Assembly (NCBI GenBank): GCA_935421135.1
Contig: OW285190.1
Coordinates: forward strand, 6,473,501-6,537,500
Direction of reading: 5' to 3'
Length of the DNA: 64,000 nucleotides
Source of the DNA: Bugulina stolonifera
Lineage: Eukaryota > Bryozoa > Gymnolaemata > Cheilostomatida > Bugulidae
Each line of letters begins with the position of its first letter. The first letter of the stretch is position 1. Shown piece after piece: positions 1 to 12,794 of the stretch. The position numbers and the translations under genes were made by a program. The notes beneath the pieces were generated by a model that saw only the letters and a program-made list of their open reading frames with translations, did no database searches and was not told the origin of the DNA.

Positions 1-839
1 TGGTGACTCGATCAAGACGTGCTAATTGTAGTTGGCATAGTGGCTCAGTCAGTGAGACAACTATTGACTAAGTGCTATTACTTCCGTATATGAGGATTCT
101 TTCAATTTCCCTGTTACACTCCGTTATATATTCAGTGTATTCAATTATTCATCTCTTATTTACTTGAACAATGCGTTGCAAAGAATAACATTATTGTGTA
201 ATTCAATCACCATATAGCCCAATGTGTGTAGTGCTTTGTCTGTCAGTCCATTGGCATACATAGTCTCAGCTCCAAGTCTGACAAAAATAATGTTTCTTTT
301 GGATGGCTGGAGGCTGAGGCTAAGCTGTACTACATAATACATGTACATAATGTACAATGTATGTACACTAGACTTCTACTGACTGACTCTAACTATAATA
401 CATGTAGGCCTACAAGTGCCACTTTACAAAACTGAAGTTTTAATATTGACTAAATTGATCATTAATACTGTGTCTGCTGACACTTATATAATATTCCATG
501 TAGTACAAATATAACTCTATGAGGCTGTGAATAATAAACATGAGAAAATACCCAGAGCTGGGTCAAAGTCTGACTTGAAGTCAATAATACCTGTCATTTC
601 TAAAATTGGCGAAGTGACTCAAGCTACAGTCAAGTCTTTACTGCCTCAAGTCAAGTCAAGTCAAGGTACTGTACAGTACATATTTGAGGTCAAGTCAAAG
701 TGCCAGTCTGTGGGAAAACAACTCCAAAGACTTCACGTTTCCAAATTAATCCACAATTTTCTTTGAGAAGACATTACAAACCATGTAAAGCTAGTGTATG
801 ATACATGGTAAACATGCATTAGTATTACAAAACGAGAAT

Positions 840-1110
840 ACATTTAAGTGAAAAGGAAATGAGTCGAAAGTACGTAAGTTAAAAAGCACAGACTTGAGAC
901 TTAAACTCAAACAGGACTTTCCTCACAGCTAACTAAAAGCAAACTAAACTACACCTCATATGGTCACATTATGCCGATGGGCGATTGAAGAACTTGGCTT
1001 GGGTTTCAATTTTACCCTCATAACCCCTCATTTGGAATTATCATTCCAAATAGATGCAAGAGATGACAACTGCATAACATTCTACTTTAAACAATATGTT
1101 ACCATTTCGA
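840..1110. repeat. Diverged duplicated block (partner at 11,040-11,300)
   Basis: Both blocks contain a shared run reading 'acttgagact', then 'actcaaacagga', 'tttcctc', 'ctaacta', and further on a similar stretch around 'ttggagttgttattc' / 'ttggaattatcattc'. The spacing is comparable, so this is a diverged direct duplication about 10 kb apart. No coding potential is recognised in either copy. Confidence 0.5.
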
Positions 1111-1698
1111 TATGATTAGATGGATGTATGGGAGACTAAATGTTCTAATTATTTAGGGTATTGTAAGTTTCACTTTGCTTGACTAGAAGGAAGTATAATG
1201 AACATGAAAGAGCTAGAGCAGCTACCAATATTCACATGCCTGTTTGACCCAAATCATCATTATTTAGAAGAGTTCTCTTGTCTTAAATAGTTAAATGATC
1301 AGTGAAAAACACCTACATGTACTAATAGACAGTTGACCTCTCAACTGGAGGCTTGAGAAAGTCAACGGTGTTCTTTAAATATTATTTGTTTTTACTGCCA
1401 ACAAAAATAAAAGCAAAAATTAATGATTCAAATACAATAATTGAGCAGCTGTAAAAGTATAACTGGCTGAATTGAAATTTTGTCTTAGATTAGATATCTA
1501 CAACTAAACTTAACAATAAATAAATTCAGTTTATCTTTTGAAGTTCCCTTAAAAAATATATAATAGAAATGGACAGATATTTGCAAGCTTTCAGTGACAT
1601 AGAATTTAGCAGGCACGTGTAATGTGATTGATAGAAGCATCACCCAGCTAGTTTTATGTTGCTTTCTCACTCCAGTACATGTACTTTAAACGTACATA

Positions 1699-1768
1699 CG
1701 TGTAAGTACATACATGTACTTACACGGTGCATGTAGTATTCACATACATGTTTACATGTATGTGAATA
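1699..1768. repeat. Two adjacent short-loop hairpins
   Basis: CGTGTAAGTACAT (13 nt) is followed after 2 nt by its exact reverse complement. Then GTATTCACATACATGT (16 nt) is followed almost at once by its exact reverse complement. Both arms are built on ACATGT-type palindromes that recur across the window. No promoter or RNA gene is evident. Confidence 0.7.
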
Positions 1769-3035
1769 CTGCATGTATTCCACATACATGTACATGCTTA
1801 TTAAAATAATAATAAATGTAAATGAATAAGGGTTTAGGATAAAATACACAGTTGTATTTATAACAACCAATTTAAGTTTAGCTGTTTACTGCATTTGGCA
1901 TTCTTTCCTTTGTCTTATTATATTCTCTACTCCATCATCAATAGATCAGTTCTCACTATCAAGGAAGGCGTTTATCACATACGCTCCTCCTCTTCCTCCT
2001 CCTCCGGTAACGCTACAACATTTGACATCTAGTTTAGTTAGCCCATTGCTATTGCGCATCTTATTGCATGAAGCACTAACCTTTCACCAAGATAAAAAAG
2101 TACATCTCACAATTTTTTACCCATTTAGTGAAGGTGCTCATTTCTTCCCTTTATCTACATGTATTATAGAAAAGCAAGCAAAATATTGCAAACCAGTGTT
2201 TTTATTGACCAGCCTCAGCTATCACTGTGAGACTAGTCCAAAATTTTTTCCTATTACAGTAGTTGCATGAGTAAATATAGTTTTGATATATCATTAAAAC
2301 TCCAAGGCACCACCGTAATTGGTTTGAATTGGGCTTGAGTTTGAATTGTAGGACCACTTCACTTAATTTAAACCATTTATATGTGCTCAGCAGAGACCAA
2401 GACTAATAATTTGAACTAACCAAGTTTTTGAATTATCCGAGGCTAAATTAAGCAAGTTCCACTGTAATGTCTGTTGACTATGGGGTAGGGTCGCCTCTTG
2501 GCCCGAGGGATATTTTAACCTCAATCTCGTTCATGTAATCAGGATCAATTATGTGAAGAATTGAAACACTGTTAAATCATTTTGCAGTTTTTAAAGTTAC
2601 AGTTTTTTCTACAATAAGGAGCAATTGCTTTATGCAGTTATTGGTAACCAAAGATATTTTTGTTAACTTAAATTTATATAGACCTTAGTCTATTTAACAC
2701 AGTTACGCTGTATAATTTAGTCTTCTGAAACATAGCACAGCAGAGAGAATGTAGGGATACCATTCACAGTTTACATCTTTTGAGAAACGGCAGATGTAAG
2801 CAAAATACGTCATTTGCTGTAAACAACATTGCATTACGCAGTTCAAGATTTCCAACTAATATTACACCATAAAAAACTGAGCATGAACTAACAATTTATA
2901 ATCATGTCTCAGTGTATTACATAAGCCAAAAGCATTCAAGACCTATTAGTGAGTACAAACCTTGATTCAGTGCCTTCAGCATCGTTGTGATGTAATGATA
3001 GATTGATTTCGGACTGACTCGCCAGTCTGTTATTG

Positions 3036-6000
3036 CTAAAGCTTGTCGTAGCCTGCAGGTTGTGCAAGGTGGTTGGCCAGAGCTCATCTGTCAGAGGTTC
3101 TACCGCATAATTGCAGAGTGTAGTAAAGTGTGTAGAAATTCAACAGCATTGAAGCTTCTATTGTTAGCCTGCCTCAGAGGCATATATATGACGAGATGAA
3201 ATTACAATTTAATTGCTACTCACCGATATCTGCAATTTCATAATAGTGAGCGTCTTCTTCATACTCCGGAATGTAGGATAGAGATTCTCCCCTGTTAAAA
3301 TTATACAGTTCAAACTTATTACAATACGATATGTGTGTTAGCAGCGTTAACACACTTTCGAAAGTTTTGAAGACAAAAATTATCATAGAAATTAATGTCT
3401 AAAAGTGAGCTAGCCGACTAGTGTGGGCTATTAGTTTGGGATTTTTGAATGATTTTAAACTCTTTGGCAGGTAAAAACTCTTGACTAATAGGAAGTACTT
3501 CATATGTAGGTATAAAAACAAAACAATCTTGGTGAGAACATACATTGGCTATCAGTAGTAAATGTGGTTTTTCTTTATGCATATTTGGTTGTGTCATTTA
3601 TGTATACTATGTACATGTATACTCATATGTAATTCAAAATTATCAACAGTTAGGCATTAATGTTCTGGTACCTTTAACTGATTTTACATTAACCTTTGAC
3701 TAATTTCATGCATTATTGAGTGGGAGTTATTATTCTTTGTGATAGACAACATCGACTGATTGATTAAAGATGCTTTGATCAAAGATTAGTAGATTAAATA
3801 TTGGATTAGATTAACGAAAGGTTTAATCCAGTTCTACAAGATGTGATGTAAACATTGGCATGGGTATTATACTCAACTGGGTGTTCAATTAAAATCATTG
3901 CACCAGATTATAATTGCGTGTGCAACACACTCTAGCCCAACACAGAGACATTTACCTCGTCATCGGCAGTTCTCCATTACCGAATCTATTAGTATTACAA
4001 GAGAGTTTCTCCAGGTTGCGTGGTGATGGAAGTACAATCATGTAGATTTATTGAAGTGTTTGATCCTACAATAATAATTATCATGCGCATAAACAGAAAA
4101 TATTGTGAATGAGTGTGTCGGAACATTCATGCAAGTGACAGTAAATACTTTTACATAATATTATGCTATTCTTAGGAACACTATGGTTGTGTTATATGCT
4201 GTAATTCGAATTGCTGTAATGGCAGATTGTTAAACACTGCAATCCAGTAATGGAAATAATGCTTTCAGTTGGTGCTCTACTAACATTAACTTCTTGTTTA
4301 GAAAAATAGCGTAAAATATCACGGTTAATAATAATAAGTTTTATTTTATGTTTGAGCCCAAGGCGAGCTTCATTTTTCACAAAATATTCATTCATTCTGG
4401 TTGCACAAATGCTACTTGAAAAATTTAGACTATGCCTAATTTGTTTCGCATATGGATTGCCTGAAGATTAACCGTAGGAAAAAGACGTAGATTACATCTT
4501 CAAAATAAATGTTATGATGACCCTTTCCAAATACAATTAGCACATTATTTCAAAAAAATTTGGTTCAATGGAGAACTACTAACACATTGTACAGAACAAT
4601 TTGCAAATGACTTTGTGATGCTAATCATTGTTTTGATAGTTTACATTGTCTATGACAAATAATGTAGAATATATTACTATATAGCATTTTCATAGAGGAA
4701 TGTTTTAAACTACATGACAGGCATGTTGGTTTTTATCCATCAGCACACAATGGCAACCAGTAGATTATGCTCAATGCTATTTTGCAAAGTTAGAATTACC
4801 TGGAATCTCCACCTGTTCGTAAGGATTTTCTGAAATACAGCACTGATGGTATTGATTCCTACAACTTGAAGAACAGCATCATACAGAGAACAGATTTTAT
4901 GCGAAATCTGCGAGATTCTTTTGGATACAGTGAAGAATATTTATTGACCGCTCTAGACAAACACGCATGTTGTTGTATGTAAATTCAAATACTGCAAATT
5001 AGTACGAACTTTGTCAAGGTAGCTAATCATCACTGTGGCCAAATATTAACTAACTTGATATTAATGGTTTTAGATACCAGTAATGTTAAGAATTTGTCTA
5101 ACCATCTATCAATACCAGGTATTAGTTTTAGGCCTGCCCGTGCAGCCCGGCCTCTGAGTTGAAGCCACTTGTTAGGTTTGAGCAAAGTATATGCACATAA
5201 TATGTGCATATACTTTGCTCAAACCTAACAAGTGGCTTCAACTCAGAGGCCGGGCTGCACGGGCAGGCCTAAAACTAATACCTGGTATTGATAGATGGTT
5301 AGACAAATTCTTAACATTACTGGTATCTAAAACAATTAATATCAAGTTAGTTAATATTTGGCCACAGTGATGATTAGCTACCTTGACAAAGTTCGTACTA
5401 ATTTGCATATATTATATGTAAGTTGATATAAAAAAGTCAATAAGTCTAATAAGATTCAATGCTAGCCAGCAGGGAACCGACAAGATGAGTCTAGAAAACT
5501 AAACTATATATACACGTGAAACGATACAGTCATGTAACTTGAAGAGACACGTACTTCTTAAACAATTTTTTCCTGAAGACAAGAATGACCACAACAATAG
5601 CAGCGGCTAGGATTGGAGCAAGAAGTATTTCTAAAAGTGTCTTCTCCTCTGAAGGATACATGTAACTCTCTATAAAACAAAAGTAGCAATCTTTTAAATT
5701 TTTGTTACAAATGTTAATCCAAATGCAAGAGTCTTTTAAATTTCTAGTTGTGAAGCTGATGCCTACAAGCAGCAAAATAAGAAATTAAATCAAAAGAAAT
5801 CTAGGCTTAATGAGTGTGAAGGCACACCCACCACTATAATAATTGTGGACTCTTTGACAACAACACAATCCAGACTTGGGCACCTACTTGTTGTCATCAT
5901 AGTAGAGTTAGTAGAATTGAGCATCAACGTAGAGTTTATGCCGGAAGAGTGATGGAACTCTGTGATGGTAAAGTTGTCTGCATTAGTAGGGCTAGTTGAT

Positions 6001-8258
6001 AGATTAGATGAAGTGGTTAGTGGATCAGTTGTTTTGTGTGTCTGTATTGTGGTCGTCTGTGTAGTAGATGATAGGGACTCCGTCTCTAGGAAATGATAAC
6101 ACAGGTTGACAAATAGGTGTGAGTTCTTACTTCTATTCGAAATATTGTAGAAACAGTGCAGCATTCAATGTCTGTAATGCCATTTTGAGTTACCACAATG
6201 AGATTTGATCAATTCCAGCTATTTGTGGGCGGTCGGCCCCAGTTGCATAGGTATAAAAGAGTATAAGTGTACAGCAATTATAACCATATAATCAAAACAA
6301 TGCATAACAATAGAGATATGTGACTGATGTAGGTGAGTACAAGATGATTAGGACACTGATCAGATGAGCAATGACCACTACAGACACTTAAGGTGTGACA
6401 ATGTCCATCAGGTGGGCTGAGGTCATATTAGCTAATGTCCTGACCATTACAATATTATACTCGTACTTAAAGAAACAAGCACATGCTTTTAAGCCTGCAT
6501 CCAATAAATCCACTGACCTGTGCTAGATTTACCAGTATAAGTAGTACTAGTTTCAGTTGAAGTGATGGTAGTTGATGTAGAGTTTGAATTAGGTAAAGCA
6601 GTTGTTGTTGTCAGTTTATGTGAAGCAGGATGCCCAAGCACTACAAAATTTAGCAGTATGTAGCTTGAAATTGCTTTGTTGAAAAAAGTCAGGTGTGTGG
6701 CAGTGAAAAACAGATGCACTTTTTATTCCACATTTCCTATAAGTTGTAGATGATGTTATTTACACAGTGCATTATTAGTACAGGTAGTTAGCAGTACCAA
6801 ATAATAAGCTTTTTGATTTTACCAAGCATGTTCTTTTCACTGGAGCTGCTAGCATTTCCCAGTAGTATAACAGTAAATGGAAAATAAAACAATGTCACAG
6901 TGTTTATATGACTAGCCTGATGCCAATCCTGGAGTTTGTTTAGCTCATTTATTACTTAGTCAAAATATAATTAGTTGTCAGGTTTTATATTAAAACTGTC
7001 CTATTTACTGGCAATTGCATTTTTCAGGTGTTAGTTAGACTGCACATTCCGATACTACATGTAGACATACATGTAAGTATATTGCTCGCTTAAGCATTTC
7101 AACAACATGTACTTACATGAATATTGCAAGAGAAATCCATAAAAATCTATCAAACTGTCACCAGAAGTGAATTGAAAAATAATTGATGATGCCGATGGTG
7201 ATATTTTTATGGTTTCCTTATGTGGTTGAACAAGGTTGTACCGACCAGCACAAAAGTAAAGCTGATGACGCGCTCCAGAGATACTTTGATAGAGTCTGAA
7301 TGTGTCACCATCTCTTTCACAGGAAGCTGAAGTTCCTATCACCATGTATAGGAACTCCATTTTGATTTCTGTATATCCCTCTATGTTTGTCAGTATCAAT
7401 TCATTATTCAAATAGTGTCCGTATGGAGGATTGTTTTCTATGTCAGCTATGTTATGGCTTGTAATTAGTCCACTGGGGGAAGAAGGAGCAGATACTTCTG
7501 TAGGGACTGGTGTGAGAGGGTAGTAAGGTATTGCTGTAAAACACGCAATTGTTTCAAATTGGCACTGAGAACTAAATGCAAGTGAACTGTATAACTCTTA
7601 TTAGCAAATTTGATTTTATCTGGGAAAATATTAATAAAATACCAGTAAATCTGATGTTGAATCCAAAATCTGATCCAGCTTCCAGAGCTATCTTTATACC
7701 ATCTAGTCCAGGTGAGAGCAGCCCAACATTAAAGAACTGTGTGTCTAATGGGTAACAGAGTATCCTGTTATGTATTCCTTCACCGTCTAAACTGGATACT
7801 TTAAATTTGACATCACATAACGCAGAAACGTCAAAGAATACAGACTCTCTAATGACAAACCCAAACTTTTGGTGAGTCTTGAACTGAATGCTAATCACAC
7901 AATCTTTTTCAATTGTGTAACTTGACGGGTAGTTCGGAGTGGCAAAGGTGAGGTCATTTCCTACTGTGTACTTGACGCTTTGTCCAAGTTCAGCGCAAAA
8001 TTCTACAGCATAACCGGAAGCTACAAATGTAAAAGAAACACCAGACTGTATATTTTATCAGTAGGCTATATGGGCATACTGTTGAACAGTTGCTTGTATA
8101 ATTATACATGTATATGTAATTGTAATTAATTGTAGCTTCAACAATTGATTACTAAAAACACTCACGAGTATTTTGAATTGCAGCATTTATTATAGACCGA
8201 CAGTTTGCACTAAGAGTAAAATTGGCAATGTAGACAATTGACAAAATGACAGTATAAA
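3036..8258 (-). CDS. Two-CUB-domain type-I membrane protein, mucin-like stalk, tyrosine-rich tail (5' end incomplete)
   Basis: Nine exons join in frame on the minus strand: 8258-8166, 8020-7643, 7533-7117, 6640-6518, 6085-5888, 5669-5555, 3985-3956, 3291-3224, 3052-3036 (stop TAG). They total 478 codons plus two bases of a split codon. The first exon gives a hydrophobic signal-peptide-like stretch but has no ATG. The next two exons, both phase 1-1, each encode a CUB domain: TPNYPSSY with DC, later GSDFGFNIRFT; then CERDGDTFRLY, FCAGR and GDSLIDFYGFLLQYS. Two Thr/Ser-rich exons with N-x-S/T sites form a stalk. The 5669 exon has a transmembrane helix (LLAPILAAAIVVVILVF) and then a basic stop-transfer (RKKLFKK). 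The tail carries YIPE, YEED, YYEI and YDKL, suggesting tyrosine phosphorylation and SH2 binding. It is likely a cell-surface receptor; the ligand is unknown. Confidence 0.8.
4993..5407. repeat. Nearly perfect 415-bp inverted repeat (207-bp arms)
   Basis: The two arms are reverse complements around a single central base at 5200. I find one mismatch (a g/t difference inside 'gatattaat-gttttag'). There is no spacer. It lies in the intron between the transmembrane exon and the cytoplasmic-tail exons of the CUB gene. It has no recognisable element termini or target duplication. In RNA it would fold into a roughly 200-bp hairpin. Confidence 0.95.
5530..5669 (-). CDS. Alternative terminal exon of the CUB receptor (short tail)
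   Basis: The transmembrane exon stays open past its donor (AAGAA|GTACGT, exon end at 5555) and reaches a TGA at 5530-5532. An unspliced transcript would therefore end in KKYVSLQVT instead of the tyrosine-rich tail encoded between 3985 and 3036. Both versions keep the transmembrane helix. The donor is strong and the downstream exons keep frame exactly, so the long form is favoured; the short form would come from intron retention. Confidence 0.45.
6173..6451 (-). mobile_element. Shortened SL1 solo-LTR copy in a CUB-gene intron
   Basis: The right end 'aatgtcctgaccattaca' and the piece 'ggtcggccccagttgcataggtataaaag' scale with the outer part of full SL1 copies (compare 13.68-13.93 kb). The central TATA/poly(A)-signal section is missing. 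It lies between the two Ser/Thr-rich stalk exons (6085 and 6518). The left boundary is uncertain and no target duplication was found. Confidence 0.6.
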
Positions 8259-8265
8259 CTAAAAG

Positions 8266-8440
8266 GGAGCAGTCGTGGCCTAGTTGTCAGGGCTCTGGAC
8301 TTTCATTTGTCAGTCTCAGGTCCAATCCCCATATGGGTGTTAGGATGTTAGGTGAGACATCCAACCTTATAATGTTCCTGTGCTCCATCAGTCAACTTTG
8401 CCATTTGTGGTAAAAAGCCTTCTCCACCCCAAATTATAAA
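8266..8440 (+). mobile_element. tRNA-derived SINE
   Basis: It has an A-box-like GTGGCCTAGTTGTCAGGG near 8275-8292 and a B-box-like GGTCCAATCCCC near 8319-8330, spaced as in a tRNA gene. A non-tRNA body and A-rich tail follow (near 8405-8445). It cannot be a functional tRNA because the acceptor stem does not pair. It abuts the first exon of the CUB receptor and may have displaced its 5' end. Confidence 0.7.
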
Positions 8441-8545
8441 AAAGGCAGATCTCTTTAGATCAATGCTTTCTTACCTGGGATTAATATAGAGGGAAGCAAA
8501 TTGGTGATTAAGTACCATATACACTAAAACATTTCAACTAACTTA

Positions 8546-8802
8546 GTCACCCGTGTCTCAGTAGTTCACAGATACTCTAGCATTGTGCGATGCTTAACTT
8601 CCTCCTTTCCTGCATTTAAATGCATTTTGAATGAACTTTTTTCTACATGCAGATTGATCTGCTCATTGAAGCATTAGTTTAAGACTATTCTAATTGTGTA
8701 TTTATATAAGGACTCATTATTGTACATTTTGTATGGACTATAAGAAGAGTATTGTGTAACTAATGAACTCGTATAAAAGAAGTATGTTAGTTACCCTTAG
8801 CC
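8546..8802. repeat. About 250-bp direct repeat, left copy (partner 10,447-10,696)
   Basis: Both copies run from 'gtcacc-gtgtctc' to 'tatgttagttaccctt' with only scattered differences. Both contain 'ggactcattattgtacat' and 'ctcgtataaaagaag'. Two direct copies 1.9 kb apart with a TATA-like site could be the LTRs of a decayed element, but I see no coding sequence, primer-binding site or target duplication. An SL1 solo LTR lies between them. Confidence 0.7.
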
Positions 8803-8840
8803 TAGGAGAGGAACCTCTACATTCCTTATGTGGGTTATAC

Positions 8841-9505
8841 TGTAATGGTTTCTGTGATTTGGTGCGGTCGTCCTTGGACGACTATCGACCCAGAAATGAA
8901 GTGCCTATGAGTGGTAATAGGACTTCGCATTACATGAAAGATCGAGCGGTCTCAGTAGCCCAAATACTACCAAAGACGACCCATCTGATCCCAAGTCTGA
9001 CCTTCAGACTATACAATGAAAGAGAGTGATCCGACCTAGTAGGCGGTTCGCTAAGCGAATGACCTGGCAAAAGGAAGTGAAAGTCTCTGTATCAAGTATA
9101 GATGTGTCTTTATTGAAAGCCAAGTGAAGACTGAGACAATGAACAGTAAAACAATGCCCTTTATATAGTATAAGGACTTCTGGCCGACGTAAGGTCGGGA
9201 AAAGACGACGTGTGGTCGTCCGGAAGTTGCGCAACAAGATGGCCGCCGGAAGCCCGACGGCCGACCCAAAATAGGTCGGGTTTTACAAAAGTTGCTTATA
9301 ATGGTCCAATTCATGTACAAAATGAATATCAATGGATTCTGAGAGGTCGGGCCTCTGTACATGGGTATAAAAGGCATTAAAAGACTTAGATATAATCATG
9401 TAACTATATACAACAATATAGGAGTAAGGTACAAGCAGATATATACAATTATGTGCACACAAGAATGAGTGTCAGATGTAAGATACGATTTGGCGTACCA
9501 TTACA
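8841..9505 (-). mobile_element. SL1 solo LTR (665 bp)
   Basis: It begins TGTAATGGT and ends ACCATTACA, flanked by 4-bp ATAC duplications (8837-8840 and 9506-9509). On the minus strand a TATATAAAG box is followed by 'ttgtctcagt' and an AATAAA, the order U3-R-U5 of an LTR. No internal gag/pol adjoins it, so it is a solo LTR. Other copies are at 13.2, 21.0, 35.8 and 57.1 kb. Confidence 0.8.
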
Positions 9506-10446
9506 ATACATTATAGGCCTAGACATGTATCAATATGGGTATACATGTAATAGCCCTAGACATGTATGGATATATATGCGGGCTGCTACTACAACGAATA
9601 TTTATATGCCAACCGATTGTTAAATAGCGTACAGTAGGCATATTTGGATATTGCACATGCAGAATTTGTGACTGTTCGAAATAGGACGTTTTCGTTTGGA
9701 AAAATGCCATTTTGAAACCCTAAACCCCAAAATCCAACCCCCAGATTTCAACTAGCATTTATTTTGAATATTATAGTTTTTTGTTTCTTCTACTACTAAA
9801 TAATTATGTATGAGTTGTGTTCTTCTAAATGTAATCTACGCTGTTTCGAAATGGCAGTTTTCCAAATGTTTGTTTTCGAATTGTCTTTTTCGACATGTCC
9901 AAGCTAGGTAATAAGCAATAGGCAGCAGTAACTACTACTTTTATTCAGTATTACACAGCGGCCCATCAAACTCAGCCTGGTAATAATGTTTGGTGTGAAC
10001 AAAGGTATAGTAACATATATCCTGACGAAGTACAATATATCCAGACGTAAGAAAGAGAATGCATAATCACACAAATTACAGCAGGTGACTCTAGGAATAA
10101 CTATCGTGGTACAAGCATCTAGGTGTAGGTGTGCATGTAATTGCCAAGACATAAGTGTCGTAGCAGAGTAAAATCATACAAAATATACCAATATCAAGGC
10201 TAATGCTAAATGCATTGGTACAGGTTATACGGTGTACATGTACAAATAATATACATGTAACAATATCTGTTGGCACACTTACCAATAAACTTGTTGATAG
10301 CAATCAACTGTATTATAACAGTAGGCAGCAGGTGCTTGTCAACACCCATCATACATACACCTGCTATATATGCCATAGGTTTCTGGTGGTGCCTCTTTGG
10401 CATCTGATAAAGGTGTGCCTAAATGGTGTGAAACCACTATTAATAG

Positions 10447-10696
10447 TCACCTGTGTCTCGGCAGTTCACAGATACTCTAGCATTGTGTAACGCTCAACTT
10501 CCTCCTATCCTGCAATTAAATGTATTTTGGACTTTTATTTACATGAAAATTGATCTGCTCACTGAAGCATTAGTTCAAGACTATTCTAATTGTGTATTTA
10601 TTTAAGGACTCATTATTGTACATTTTGTATGGACTATAAGAAGAGTATTGCGTAACTAATGAACTCGTATAAAAGAAGTATGTTAGTTACCCTTTG
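10447..10696. repeat. About 250-bp direct repeat, right copy
   Basis: Direct copy of 8546-8802; see that entry. It ends at the same 'gttaccctt' junction, after which the two flanks diverge completely, so the right boundary is sharp. Confidence 0.7.
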
Positions 10697-11039
10697 CCAT
10701 GTACAAACTCATTTATTTCACTTAATTAAAGGTTGCTGTATGTGTTGTCTTGCTTGTGGTAGTCTGCCCACATCGTTAAATATGATAACTTAGTGTACAG
10801 TCTGACGTTCTAGTTATGCAGGAGAGCACAACTTTGCATTTTTGACCAACTCCAAAATATTTTCAGGTTTTCATCAACTTTTTCACATTTTACTTTTAGT
10901 AGACATTTCAATTCATATAAAACTGGTGTATACATGTACATGTATGTAGTAGATAGTTAACGGTGATACATGTGCATGTATGTAATAAATAGTAAACAAT
11001 GATAAATACAGTAGGTATTGGGTATAATAAAAAATCATA

Positions 11040-11300
11040 TAAAAAGTTAGAAGAAAACATAGACTTGAGACTCAATCAAACTCAAACAGGATTTTCCTCT
11101 CTGCTAACTAACTACAACTTGTACTGCATACTTGTTACCATTGTTACACAATGTTGATGGCTGGTCATGTATTAAGAACTCTACGGGTGTACAAAGAACT
11201 TGGAGGTGCATTAGTTTTTCCTTTATCTCCATTAATTTGGAGTTGTTATTCAAAGCACTCACAAGAAAAGACAACTTCCAGAACATGCAACCTGTAAAAT
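11040..11300. repeat. Diverged duplicated block (partner at 840-1110)
   Basis: Same orientation as the block at 840-1110, with shared 'actcaaacagga', 'ctaacta' and 'ttggagttgttattc'-like pieces. The minus-strand frame here (11,104-11,286) is not preserved in the other copy, so it is not treated as a gene. Confidence 0.5.
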
Positions 11301-12794
11301 TTAATTTGAGACGGCGGAGATTATTACCAGTGCATCAGGTGGGTCAAGACACATATTGCCAATTCTTGGTGCCTTGACCGCTTGATCATCTTCTCTTTCA
11401 ACATATAAATGTTAGATATTGGTGAGTTTGTCCACATAATCCTTTCTGAGATTATTAAATTCTTTCTCTTGAATCTATATCAACACATCATAATTCTTTC
11501 TAATTCATTTAGTATAAATACAATATTAATTTTAATTAATATTGCCTAGAGATTGCCAATGCATGATAAAAGACTTATGACAAAATTCAAATGTACACGT
11601 ATACATGTAGCATGATCCAAACTAGCATTGAGCAATCTGGGCATGATAAGACAAGTCCAAATGAGCACTAAATATAAATTCATATTGTTTTATTATGCAG
11701 GTATTTATACAGAAATTTGTTACAGTCTTTTGATATTTCGCTTATGAACATAATTACAAAAATTATAGAGTGAATTAGTATTTTTTCAAGTCAAAATTAT
11801 AATTAATTTTACATCCACAGTACAATTTACATGTGCATAGTATGTCTTGGAATATGGAGTCCCTTAAGATCAATGTATAATATACTTCTAGTAACCATAA
11901 TCCCTTATAAGACATCTAGTGTACATGTACATATATATGTACAATGTAATGTAGCCATGTATACAATAATTCATTCTAGGTAAAGGTCAAATATAGTGCT
12001 TTCTCAAAGACTAGACGACAATGCATCACTCACTTTACTAATTGGTAAAATGTAAGCAACTCCTTGGCTATAATTAATCTTGTTTTTTCTGTAGAGCTCA
12101 ATGAATCTTGTATTGTATAGAGCTCATTGTCTAACATAATAACCTTTGGTATATTGACAACAGCGTTATTTCCTCTTTATTTGGTTCCTTCATATCATCG
12201 GGTTCTCTGGAAATAAGATGCGGCAATGTTTATTTATGTATGCTACAGAAAATTATATTTTGTAGCTATTTAATTAAACTGTGCAGCTCTAATCACTGAT
12301 GATCGTCAGCATGTGCATGTCTCCGCACAGAGAAGTGAAAGTACCAGCAGGTGCCTGATATTATTTTCTGCATGCCTTTTATCTACTTGTGCATTGATAT
12401 CACAGGTAGTGTCACAGTCAGGGTCCTACAACACAGCATACTGTGGATCCTCTTCCTCACTTTATATGTAACCCATATTGGTATCAGTTTCATCTTGTAG
12501 TAGATGTACATCAGAGTATCTGTTACCTAAAAGTACATGTGTAGTCAATACAGTTTCTATATGGCTCTTCCATTCATGCACGTGATTAGATATCCTTATG
12601 TATGACAGGGCTGTAGCCGATGCTATGGGCTAACTAACCTGTATATGGACATGTAGAATTATCTTTCCTACTATTGAGGAATAAGTCTATTGCGAATTCC
12701 TGCATGCAGTTAAAACGCTCCCTACCTTCATGTGCAGTATATAGTGTATTGGTCGATCATTCTTCACTGTGTATAGTCGACAGTACATGTGTAA

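Larger units (their letters stand above)
1..3035. other. No supported gene; repeats and simple sequence
   Basis: I see no convincing coding exon here. The open frames are short, lack domain signatures and have no paralogue. The stretch holds a CAAGTC-type simple repeat near 640-665, a block repeated at 11 kb and two strong hairpins near 1.7 kb. A GA-rich minus-strand stretch at about 1990-2010 follows a possible splice acceptor and could be a small acidic or glycine-rich last exon, but reading frame and partner are undecided. Confidence 0.5.
9506..12790. other. No supported gene
   Basis: Open frames up to 95 codons occur on both strands but overlap each other, have no domain signature and are not bounded by convincing splice sites. 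The stretch contains the right copy of the 250-bp direct repeat and the partner of the 840-1110 block. The rest is AT-rich sequence with scattered ACATGT palindromes. Confidence 0.5.

Noticed and set aside
1960..2015. Minus-strand last exon with poly-Glu or Gly-rich frame
   Set aside because: A possible acceptor exists but two frames are equally plausible and no upstream exon fits uniquely; the receptor already has a consistent end at 3036.
3224..3291. A canonical ITAM in the CUB receptor tail
   Set aside because: Spacing between YYEI and YDKL is four residues, shorter than the 6-12 of true ITAMs; described only as tyrosine motifs.
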